From contig JBBISE010000010.1 in assembly GCA_037441445.1 (NCBI GenBank), positions 1 to 64,000 of the forward strand: a stretch of DNA of 64,000 bases, given 5' to 3'. Origin of the DNA: JAAYQU01 sp037441445. Lineage in GTDB: Bacteria > Bacteroidota > Bacteroidia > Bacteroidales > Salinivirgaceae. The position numbers were made by a program, and so were the translations under genes. The notes under the pieces are model-generated. The model searched no databases and had not been told where the DNA came from. It saw only the letters and a program-made list of their open reading frames with translations. Shown here one piece after another: positions 19,919-27,354 of the stretch; the stretch's first letter is position 1; each line of letters starts with the position of its first letter.

Positions 19919-20761
19919 TTATTTGTTACTATTATCTTTCTTCCTGACATAATCTAAAATGCGCTGAATTCTGGTCAAATGAGGTTTTTCGTACAAACGA
20001 CCATCAACCATTATAACAGAAAAATCGGTCAGTTTCGAAAAATCCACCTGATTGCCAATCTTCAATGCATGATCTATTTCTTGTGGACTGTAATACTCAA
20101 TTCTCTGCAAAATATCAAGTTGGTTAGGATGTACTATCATTTTTGCGGTGTACCCCATCTGAAATCCTTCAAGAACCTCATCTTTGAAAAGCGGAAGATC
20201 TCTGATTTCCATACTTGCAAAATCAATTGCTTCAACATTATAGGCAACCGCGGCATTTAATACAACATTGCGTGCCCAACGAATCCTGTCCGGAGAATAA
20301 CTCATTCCCACCACGGCTGCATAATCCTGAGCTCCCAAAGCAATTCCCTTTATTGGGAATTTCTTTTCATCAAAGAGCAATGGAATGTTCATTAACGATA
20401 AAGGACTTTCCAATAAAAGAATCCACTCTATATCGGTAATATCGTAATAATCAAACACATTGTAAATATCATGCAACTGTTGTGGCGTGTCTATCTTAGG
20501 AAGCACGTAGCGTTTGAATCCCAAATCGAACAACATCTCTAACTGTTTATTGTTAATCTCACCATTACGGGAGAAAAGACGTGGCCTGACCCAATAAGTG
20601 TGTCTGTCAGCAAATTTAGCGATGTTTTCAATGGCAATTCCATATTCAGACTCAGCAACAGCATCCTCAAAATCGAGGATAAATTCATCGGCGTTTATTG
20701 ACTTAATTTTATCAATAAACCTTGCCTTCGATGCAGGAACAAAAAAATAAGATCGCAACAT
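19919..20761 (-). CDS. CitE-like HpcH/HpaI family aldolase/CoA-ester lyase
   Basis: 280 residues, a TIM-barrel CitE/HpcH-type protein. Seen: FVPASKARFIDKI at the N-terminus, DEFILDFEDAV, WVRPRLFS, a Mg-ligand Glu in WILLLESPLSL, and the second acidic ligand in ALGAQDYAAVVGM, then MIVHPNQLDIL. Family members cleave or form C-C bonds of CoA esters such as citramalyl-CoA and malyl-CoA. It is not part of any described WbpA-B-D-E pathway, yet it is locked between wbpD (1-bp gap) and wbpB (11-bp gap) on the same strand. A role in making an acyl substituent or handling the 2-hydroxyglutarate by-product is speculation. There are no citrate lyase CitD/CitF subunits nearby. Confidence 0.85.
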   Translation of the reverse strand: MLRSYFFVPASKARFIDKIKSINADEFILDFEDAVAESEYGIAIENIAKFADRHTYWVRPRLFSRNGEINNKQLEMLFDLGFKRYVLPKIDTPQQLHDIYNVFDYYDITDIEWILLLESPLSLMNIPLLFDEKKFPIKGIALGAQDYAAVVGMSYSPDRIRWARNVVLNAAVAYNVEAIDFASMEIRDLPLFKDEVLEGFQMGYTAKMIVHPNQLDILQRIEYYSPQEIDHALKIGNQVDFSKLTDFSVIMVDGRLYEKPHLTRIQRILDYVRKKDNSNK

Positions 20762-20762
20762 A

Positions 20763-21341
20763 TTAGCTTTTTCGTTTTACAGAATTATTTTCCAGAATAT
20801 ATTCGATGTTCGTTTCGGGGCATTTTGCGCGTCGATCACAATCAAAGGTAAGTTTATGTCCGGCCTCGCTCATCCACCCCGCTTGTCTGGCCGGGTTTCC
20901 GACAACCAAAGCATAATCAGGGACGTCTTTCGTTACTACTGCTCCGGCCCCTATAAATGCATACCTTCCAATAGTAATTCCACAAACAATGGTTGCATTG
21001 GCCCCTATTGATGCTCCATGCTTCACAAGCGTGGTTTTGTACTCATCGCGCCTGGTTACAGCACTTCTTGGGTTGATGACATTGGTAAAAACCATGCTGG
21101 GTCCGAGAAAAACATCATCTTCGCAAATTACACCTGTATAGATTGATACATTATTCTGAACCTTAACATTGTTTCCAAGAACAACATCGGGAGATACAAC
21201 CACATTTTGACCTATGTTGCATTTCTTCCCTATTCGGCAGTTTGTCATAATGTGGCAGAAATGCCAAATTTTTGTTCCCTCGCCTATTTGGCAAGGTTCG
21301 TCAATAAAAGACGATGGATGTATTTGAACGTTTTGGTTCAT
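20763..21341 (-). CDS. wbpD: UDP-3-amino sugar N-acetyltransferase, WbpD-like
   Basis: 192 residues of left-handed beta-helix built from hexapeptide repeats (for example CRIGKKCNIGQNVVVSPDVV). The WbpD signature SMVFTNVINPRSAVTRRDEY is followed by TLVKHGASIGANATIVCG and NPARQAGWMSEAG. WbpD acetylates the 3-amino group of a UDP-HexNAc3N uronic acid with acetyl-CoA. Its ATG overlaps the stop of wbpE by 4 nt, indicating translational coupling. Confidence 0.93.
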   Translation of the reverse strand: MNQNVQIHPSSFIDEPCQIGEGTKIWHFCHIMTNCRIGKKCNIGQNVVVSPDVVLGNNVKVQNNVSIYTGVICEDDVFLGPSMVFTNVINPRSAVTRRDEYKTTLVKHGASIGANATIVCGITIGRYAFIGAGAVVTKDVPDYALVVGNPARQAGWMSEAGHKLTFDCDRRAKCPETNIEYILENNSVKRKS

Positions 21342-22471
21342 CGGGTTTCGAAATAACGGATTACTTCATTGACGATTTTTGATTGTTGTTCAAAAGTAAG
21401 TTCCGTATGCATTGGCAACGAAATTACACATTTTGACAACATTTCGCTAACCGGAAATTGACTGATTTGTTCAGATTTTTGATTAAAAGCTTTCTGTTGA
21501 TGTATCGGCACCGGATAATATATCATAGAAGGAATTCCTTTTTCCTTAAGCTCTTGTTGCAGCTTCAGGTTTTCGCCCTCGGGGACAGTAAGTGTATATT
21601 GATGAAAAATGTGTGTTGACTTACTGTTTCTTGCGGGAATTTTCAATTTGGGGTGATTTTGAAATGCCCGATCATAAAACTCAGCCGCTCTTTGCCGACG
21701 TAGGTTGAAATCATCGAGGTGTTTCAATTTAACATCGAGGATGGCCGCTTGCAATGTGTCCAATCGACTGTTAACACCTATGGTTTCGTGGTAGTATTTT
21801 ACTGTCGAACCGTGGTTGGCAATCATTTTTAGCTTCTTAGCCAACATATCACAATTTGTAAAAATGGCACCGCCATCGCCGTAACAGCCCAGGTTTTTGG
21901 ATGGAAAAAAGGAAGTAGTCCCAATGTCTCCAACAGTTCCTGCCATTCCTTGGAATTGTGAACCATTATAGAAAGCACCGGTAGCCTGGGCTGTATCTTC
22001 AATAACAAAGATATTGTACTTTCTGGCTATGTTCATTATGGCATCCATATTTGAACACTGGCCAAACAAATGCACAGGAATTATTGCCTTGGTCTGTTTT
22101 GTAATTAATCGTTCTATTTGCTCAGTATCAATATTGAAATCAGCGGGGTTAACATCTATCAAAACAGGGGTTGCCCCGAGCAAGGCAACGGCTTCAACGG
22201 TGGCAATGAAGGTGAAATCGGGTGTAATTACTTCATCACCGGGGCCAATCCCAAGGGCCATAAGCGCAATTTGTAGCGCGTCGGTGCCATTGGCAACTGG
22301 TATGACATATTTAACGCCAAGATATTGTGACAGGTTGGCCGAGAAATTTTGTACTTCAGTGCCATTTATGTAATGAGCAGACTCTAACACCGAATTTACG
22401 GCACAGTCTATCTCATTTTTCAGACGTTGATACTGTCCTTGCAGATCAACCATTTGAATGCTATTTCCCAT
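21338..22471 (-). CDS. wbpE: UDP-3-keto sugar aminotransferase, WbpE-like (DegT/DnrJ)
   Basis: 377 residues, fold type I PLP enzyme. The PLP Lys lies in TTSFFPSKNLGCYGDGGAIF. FVIEDTAQATGA provides the Asp that contacts the PLP nitrogen, and GTDALQIAL the phosphate loop. WbpE transfers the amino group of glutamate to C3 of the WbpB product; the 2-oxoglutarate released feeds WbpB. The 5' end overlaps the epimerase gene by 11 nt and the 3' end overlaps wbpD by 4 nt. Confidence 0.93.
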   Translation of the reverse strand: MGNSIQMVDLQGQYQRLKNEIDCAVNSVLESAHYINGTEVQNFSANLSQYLGVKYVIPVANGTDALQIALMALGIGPGDEVITPDFTFIATVEAVALLGATPVLIDVNPADFNIDTEQIERLITKQTKAIIPVHLFGQCSNMDAIMNIARKYNIFVIEDTAQATGAFYNGSQFQGMAGTVGDIGTTSFFPSKNLGCYGDGGAIFTNCDMLAKKLKMIANHGSTVKYYHETIGVNSRLDTLQAAILDVKLKHLDDFNLRRQRAAEFYDRAFQNHPKLKIPARNSKSTHIFHQYTLTVPEGENLKLQQELKEKGIPSMIYYPVPIHQQKAFNQKSEQISQFPVSEMLSKCVISLPMHTELTFEQQSKIVNEVIRYFETR

Positions 22472-23453
22472 TTTTGCTTTCTAAAACCCATTTTACCGTT
22501 TCGTGCAAACCTTGGCGTAGATTATGGGTGGGATTGTATCCTAACAGTTTGCGGGCTCGTTCAATTGAGGCCATGGAGTGAGGTATATCTCCGCCACGGG
22601 GAGGGCCATAAATAGCCTGCACTTTTGAACACGAGGGATGGTATTGCGACAACTCGTCTCTGAGTGATTCGAACAATTCTGTAATGGTTGTCCGATCACC
22701 TACAGCAACGTTATATATTTTGTTGATTGCATCAGGATTGGTTGTTGTAGCTGCCAAAATATTGGCCTGCAAAACATTGTCGATATAGGTAAAATCGCGG
22801 CTGTAATTTCCGTCTCCGTTAATCACAGGTGATTCGTTATTCAAAATTTGGTCAATAAATTTGGGAATAACCGCTGCATAGGCACCTTTGGGATCCTGCC
22901 TGCGACCGAAAACGTTGAAGTAGCGCAGCCCTATGGTTTCAATACCATAGATGCGTGAAAAATTTTCAGCATATAACTCGTTTACATACTTTGTAATAGC
23001 ATAAGGCGATAATGGTTTCCCAATGTTATCTTCTTCTTTTGGCAGTTTGGTACTATCGCCATAGGTCGATGAACTCGCGGCAAACACGATCCGCTTGATA
23101 TTGGCACGGCGTGCAGCGTCGAAAATATTTACGGTTCCCACAATATTTATCCGGGTGGTTAATACCGGATTTTCAATTGAGCGCGGTACTGAGCCCAGAG
23201 CTGCCTGGTGAAAGACCAAATCAATACCCTGCATTGCTAAAGTACACGCATCATAGTTGCAAATGTCCGCCTCAATAAATTTAAAAGTAGGATTAGACAT
23301 AAGATGCTGAATATTAATCTTCTTTCCCGTGATAAAATTATCGATGACAACGACTTTATTTCCTTGAGAAAGTAATAAATCAACCAGGTTTGAGCCAATA
23401 AACCCAGCACCTCCGGTGACCAGTACGTTTTTGCCTGAGAGTTCTAGATTCAT
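22461..23453 (-). CDS. wbpP: UDP-N-acetylglucosamine 4-epimerase, WbpP-like
   Basis: 330 residues from the ATG at 23453, chosen because the SDR Rossmann motif VTGGAGFIGSN then starts at the usual distance; an ATG at 23495 would add 14 atypical residues. Seen: HQAALGSVPRSI, the catalytic FAASSSTYGDS and SPYAITKYVNELY, and GLRYFNVFGRRQDP. These match the WbpP/TviC branch that prefers N-acetylated UDP-hexosamines. It probably converts UDP-GlcNAc to UDP-GalNAc and is the first gene of the operon. Confidence 0.92.
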   Translation of the reverse strand: MNLELSGKNVLVTGGAGFIGSNLVDLLLSQGNKVVVIDNFITGKKINIQHLMSNPTFKFIEADICNYDACTLAMQGIDLVFHQAALGSVPRSIENPVLTTRINIVGTVNIFDAARRANIKRIVFAASSSTYGDSTKLPKEEDNIGKPLSPYAITKYVNELYAENFSRIYGIETIGLRYFNVFGRRQDPKGAYAAVIPKFIDQILNNESPVINGDGNYSRDFTYIDNVLQANILAATTTNPDAINKIYNVAVGDRTTITELFESLRDELSQYHPSCSKVQAIYGPPRGGDIPHSMASIERARKLLGYNPTHNLRQGLHETVKWVLESKNGK

Positions 23454-23541
23454 TATAGGTCTGTATAGTTGTTTTGTGTTCACGAAAGTAAACAAATTTC
23501 CGGTTTATTGCACTCACCAGTGGTCTAAAAAAAATCAATAA

Positions 23542-23620
23542 AAAAAGTTGATCCTTCCGTTTGTTAGGCAAATAAAAGCTGCAAGGCTGTTAACTGACGT
23601 CGTGGAAGGATCAACTTTTT
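23542..23620. terminator. Large bidirectional terminator hairpin downstream of rny
   Basis: A perfect 17-bp inverted repeat: left arm 23542-23558 (contains GTTGATCCTTCC), right arm 23604-23620, with a 45-nt loop. T-runs occur on both strands at the outer edges. It starts 8 bp after the rny stop, so it should end the rny transcript and may insulate the sugar operon. Confidence 0.8.
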
Positions 23621-23628
23621 ATTGTGAA

Positions 23629-25173
23629 TTACCTAGCAAAGCTTACTGAACGGGTTTCCCGGATAACGGTAACTTTTACCTGACCAGGGTAAGTCATTCC
23701 GTCCTGAATTTTTCTGGCAATATCAAACGAAAGGGTTTCAGCATCCTTGTCCGATACTTTATCGCTGCCAACAATTACGCGAAGTTCACGACCAGCTTGT
23801 ATAGCATAGGTTTTGAGTACGCCATTGTAACCTAAGGCAAGTTCTTCAAGCTCCTTTAACCGTTTGATATATGACTCTACCACCTCACGGCGCGCACCCG
23901 GTCTTGCGCCTGAAATTGCGTCACAAACCTGAACAATTGGGGCTAACAGGGTTGTCATTTCCACTTCTTCGTGGTGCGAGCCTATGGCGTTGCAAACTTC
24001 CGGTTTTTCCTTGTATTTCTCAGCCAGCTTCATACCAAGAATTGCGTGCGGCAATTCCGGCTCATCGTCGGGCACTTTTCCAATATCGTGGAGCAAACCG
24101 GCACGTTTGGCTAATTTTGCATTCAGACCCAGTTCAGAAGCCATAATGGCACAAAGGTTGGCAACCTCGCGACTATGCTGGAGCAGGTTTTGCCCGTAAG
24201 AACTGCGGTATTTCATTTTTCCGATCAAACGAATAAGTTCGGGATGCAGGCCATGTATTCCCAGGTCGATAGCAGTACGTTTTCCTGTCTCGACAAGTTC
24301 TTCCTCGATTTGTTTCTGTACTTTGGCAACCACTTCTTCAATGCGCGCAGGATGGATACGACCATCGGTAACCAGTTGATGTAGAGCCAGACGGGCAGTC
24401 TCGCGACGCACAGGATCAAAAGCCGAAAGAATAATGGCTTCCGGGGTATCGTCAACAATTATCTCAACGCCTGTAGCAGCTTCGAGCGCCCTGATGTTCC
24501 TTCCTTCGCGGCCAATTATTCGTCCTTTAATTTCATCGTTCTCGATGTGGAATACGGTAACCGAATTTTCAATAGCATGCTCGGTAGCAACACGTTGAAT
24601 GGTTTGTATAACCACTCTTTTCGCTTCTTTACTGGCAGTTAGTTTAGCTTCGTCCATTACCTCGTTAATATAAGCCATGGCTTCAGTCCTGGCTTCAGCC
24701 CTGAGCGATTCAACCAACTGGTTTTTAGCTTCATCAACTGAAAGTCCGCTAATGGCTTCCAACTGCTCAATGGTTTGCTTTTGCATCCGCTCAAGTTCTT
24801 CGGCTTTTTTCTCAACCATTTCCAACTGCTGAGTCAGGTTCTCGCGGATTGCATCTACTTCTTTGCTTTTACGATTTGTCTCCTCAATCTTTTGTGCAAT
24901 GGCCGTTTCACGCTGTTTGGCCTTTGTTTCCAAAGCCGTAATTTTCGAGTTTTTATCGGCAATGTATTTTTCATGTTCTGACTTCAGGTGAAGAAACTTT
25001 TCTTTTGCCTGAAGGATTTTTTCTTTCCTGATGACCTCGGCTTCGGCCTGAGCATCTGCAATGATCCTCTCGGTCTTTTTCCTCTGTGCTTTTTGCCATA
25101 GTATATATGAAAGCACTGCTCCTAATAGGAAGGCTACGAGCAGCATCACATAGTGTATTACGCTTATTTCCAT
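23629..25173 (-). CDS. rny: Ribonuclease Y
   Basis: 514 residues. It has an N-terminal transmembrane helix (about 8-26), a long charged coiled coil to about residue 200, a KH domain (GRIIGREGRNIRALEAATG) and an HD phosphohydrolase domain (RAGLLHDIGKVPDDEPELP, then AIGSHHEEVEM), ending in TRSVSFAR. RNase Y is a membrane-anchored endoribonuclease that starts mRNA decay, and length is typical. It is preceded by the 6S RNA and zapA on the same strand. Confidence 0.97.
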   Translation of the reverse strand: MEISVIHYVMLLVAFLLGAVLSYILWQKAQRKKTERIIADAQAEAEVIRKEKILQAKEKFLHLKSEHEKYIADKNSKITALETKAKQRETAIAQKIEETNRKSKEVDAIRENLTQQLEMVEKKAEELERMQKQTIEQLEAISGLSVDEAKNQLVESLRAEARTEAMAYINEVMDEAKLTASKEAKRVVIQTIQRVATEHAIENSVTVFHIENDEIKGRIIGREGRNIRALEAATGVEIIVDDTPEAIILSAFDPVRRETARLALHQLVTDGRIHPARIEEVVAKVQKQIEEELVETGKRTAIDLGIHGLHPELIRLIGKMKYRSSYGQNLLQHSREVANLCAIMASELGLNAKLAKRAGLLHDIGKVPDDEPELPHAILGMKLAEKYKEKPEVCNAIGSHHEEVEMTTLLAPIVQVCDAISGARPGARREVVESYIKRLKELEELALGYNGVLKTYAIQAGRELRVIVGSDKVSDKDAETLSFDIARKIQDGMTYPGQVKVTVIRETRSVSFAR

Positions 25174-25217
25174 AATTTTAATAAGTTAAGGTTTATAATT
25201 GAGTTTAAAGTGCCATT

Positions 25218-25422
25218 AAAAAAAACCCGCACCAAAGAGCTTTAGTCGTTTAAGGAAAAACCCTTATTGACATGAATGGCGTTGCAACATTGGGTCTGAC
25301 TTCCACTGTCCCTTGCGGGAACCTTGCCGAAACATGGTTGAGGCCTGTCATTGCCAAGTTTAGCTTATCGCCAATGTTTAATAGTGTTGATTTTTCTAAA
25401 CCCCAAAGTATTGGTGCGGGCA
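25218..25422 (-). ncRNA. ssrS: 6S RNA (Bacteroidales type)
   Basis: About 200 nt between zapA and rny, transcribed leftward. The ends pair perfectly: CCCGCACCAA at the 5' end (minus strand of 25411-25420) with TTGGTGCGGG at the 3' end (25226-25235), followed by eight T residues, so the closing stem doubles as terminator. Length, long-rod closing stem, unpaired middle and the zapA neighbourhood fit 6S RNA, which binds the RNA polymerase holoenzyme and mimics an open promoter. I did not fold it, so the central bubble is unverified. Confidence 0.78.
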
Positions 25423-25452
25423 ATATCTTGCTATGTTAAAGAACGTCGTTTT

Positions 25453-25743
25453 TTACTCTTTCTCAATGGCTACATCAAGTTCATAGTTCAATTTTTCAAG
25501 AATTTCGACAAGGTGATTGTCGGTTTTATTATCCTCGAGCTGTCCTAATTTTGATACGAATTGCAAAGCTGCCATAGCTAAAAAATCCTGTGTGTCTTTA
25601 TCGACATAGACTTTTTTGTATTGCAGGACAGCATCATTAATACGCCGGGCTGCAACACGGATGCGCTCCTCGTCGGAACGTTCGATTTTTATCGGATAGT
25701 ACCGCTCGGCTATGTTTACCCGTATGGTAAAATCATTTTCCAT
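25453..25743 (-). CDS. zapA: Cell division protein ZapA
   Basis: 96 residues: an N-terminal strand-rich globular part (NDFTIRVNIAERYYPIKI) followed by RRINDAV and DFLAMAALQFVSKL, then a C-terminal helix. This is the ZapA fold, which cross-links FtsZ protofilaments at the Z ring. The upstream gene for a small coiled-coil protein is 11 bp away and the 6S RNA is immediately downstream. Confidence 0.9.
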   Translation of the reverse strand: MENDFTIRVNIAERYYPIKIERSDEERIRVAARRINDAVLQYKKVYVDKDTQDFLAMAALQFVSKLGQLEDNKTDNHLVEILEKLNYELDVAIEKE

Positions 25744-25754
25744 CTATTGCAATT

Positions 25755-26048
25755 CTACTGAGTTAAGAGTGCTAAACATTGGTCAATCTCCCGCACAATG
25801 TTGCTAATTTTCTGCTTGGCTTCCGACGAATTTTCAGGGGTTTCGGTTAGTGAACGAGCTGCTTTCAGGTTTTTGTACTTTTGTTCCAACTCTTTGTACT
25901 GCAACTCTTTTTCGTCCAATCGTGACCTTATATCCTGAATTTCTGATGTCAGCATCGCGTTTGCTTCCCTGCAATTCTCATACAATACTACCAACCTGCT
26001 CACTTTCAATTGCACTTCGGATAGCAATGCTTCTTTAGTTTTTGCCAT
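25755..26048 (-). CDS. Small coiled-coil protein upstream of zapA
   Basis: 97 residues, almost entirely charged helix with heptads from about residue 8 to 65 (LTSEIQDIRSRLDEKELQYK), no signal peptide or membrane segment. I do not recognise a named family. It starts the gene pair with zapA (11-bp gap), a common Bacteroidota arrangement. Size and position resemble a ZapB-like partner, but this rests on context only. Confidence 0.75.
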   Translation of the reverse strand: MAKTKEALLSEVQLKVSRLVVLYENCREANAMLTSEIQDIRSRLDEKELQYKELEQKYKNLKAARSLTETPENSSEAKQKISNIVREIDQCLALLTQ

Positions 26049-26160
26049 ACATCATTAATTAGCTCCACAAAACTACTAAACAATTCACAATTTTGCAAAT
26101 GTCGTAGTTCAATTTGTAAACGTTTGAATGGGTAGAAAAGTTTACATGTACCTGTTTTTT

Positions 26161-27222
26161 TCAGAACCCATATCCTGCAAGCTGCAATTGTTCAAGGTTT
26201 TCAACGGGCTTGGCCGGTTTTAGCTGCTTGGCCAGAAATTTATATATTTTTACCCTTATCTTTTTAGCCGTCATTGTGTCCATGCGGTCAAAAGAGTGTC
26301 CTCCTGGCAAAGCATTAAAAATTTCGTACTCAAATTGCTTTCCCTCTGCTTTTAACGATTTAATTAAATGTTCGACTTCCAGTACATGCACATCCTCATC
26401 GTTAGTGTTTGTGTGGATCAAAAGCGGCGTATCCTTAAATTTATGTACATTCCAGGCTGGTGAACGTCGCCGGTACTCATTCACATCCTCATGCGCTGAT
26501 TTACCAATATGATAGTCAGCTTCAAACAGTTCCCTATAGCTATCGGGGTAGTAACCCATTCGTGCCACCAAATCACTGACAGGTACCCCTGCAAAAGCCA
26601 CTTTGTATTCCTCGGGGTACTCAAAAATATTCATTAGGGCAATTAACCCTCCGTGGCTCCACCCAATGATTCCAACTCGGTTTTTATCAATAAATCCGTA
26701 GTTTTCAACCATAAAATTTTTGCTAGCCAGGGCATCCGCAACTTCCAAACCACCGTAATCAATTTTCTTGAAATGCTCATCACCATATCCTGTACTACCA
26801 CGGTACTCGGGAGCAACCACAACGTATCCTTGTACAACTAATTCCCTGACAATGTGATAATAATAAGTTGTGAAATCCGCGTGAACACCACCATGGGGGA
26901 GAACTATCAGCGGGTACTTCGAATTACGGTCAAGGGTCTTTGGAAAAAACGCGTAAGTCCAGAATTTAAGTGGATTTCCAGCTCCAAGCGCTGTTGGATT
27001 TTCTTCATTTGCCACTGGAGGTCCCGTAATAAAAAGTTTGTCAACATAAGCAACGTCGTTCAAGCGCTGAAACCACATTACATCATCAACCAGCTTTTCA
27101 ACGCGATCTAACCGATGTCGCAATTTCTGATCTAAGTTTTCAACAGGTTGATCGATTGTTTGTGCCATTGTAAAATTAATTGCCAAACCAAACAACAGGA
27201 AAAATATTACTTTTGTGTTCAT
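26161..27222 (-). CDS. Secreted S9-like alpha/beta hydrolase (prolyl oligopeptidase family)
   Basis: 353 residues from the ATG at 27222, chosen because it begins a clean signal peptide (MNTKVIFFLLFGLAINFTMA); an ATG at 27276 is less likely. The fold is shown by LIVLPHGGVHADF (oxyanion region), PEYRGSTGYG, the nucleophile elbow GIIGWSHGGLIAL, HTNTNDEDVHV (Asp) and PGGHSFDRM (His). These are the S9 peptidase C-terminal domain motifs; no beta-propeller domain is present, so an oligopeptidase or esterase is possible. It is divergent from purH. Confidence 0.87.
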   Translation of the reverse strand: MNTKVIFFLLFGLAINFTMAQTIDQPVENLDQKLRHRLDRVEKLVDDVMWFQRLNDVAYVDKLFITGPPVANEENPTALGAGNPLKFWTYAFFPKTLDRNSKYPLIVLPHGGVHADFTTYYYHIVRELVVQGYVVVAPEYRGSTGYGDEHFKKIDYGGLEVADALASKNFMVENYGFIDKNRVGIIGWSHGGLIALMNIFEYPEEYKVAFAGVPVSDLVARMGYYPDSYRELFEADYHIGKSAHEDVNEYRRRSPAWNVHKFKDTPLLIHTNTNDEDVHVLEVEHLIKSLKAEGKQFEYEIFNALPGGHSFDRMDTMTAKKIRVKIYKFLAKQLKPAKPVENLEQLQLAGYGF

Positions 27223-27275
27223 AATCTGGTATTTAAGAATGTTCATAAAGCGATTAATAAAATTATGCCAAAACA

Positions 27276-27306
27276 TTGTAACAGAAAATGTTTTCTGCTA
27301 TTTTTG
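27276..27306 (+). promoter_or_regulatory. purH promoter with a palindrome between the boxes
   Basis: TTG at 27276-27278, 20-bp spacer, TATTTTTG at 27299-27306. The spacer contains the perfect palindrome CAGAAAATGTTTTCTG arms (CAGAAAA/TTTTCTG, 27282-27297), placed where a bound repressor would block RNA polymerase. Confidence 0.7.
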
Positions 27307-27354
27307 TGACTGCTAAATAAAGCATTATTTTTAGACGCTCAAACACAAATCAAA

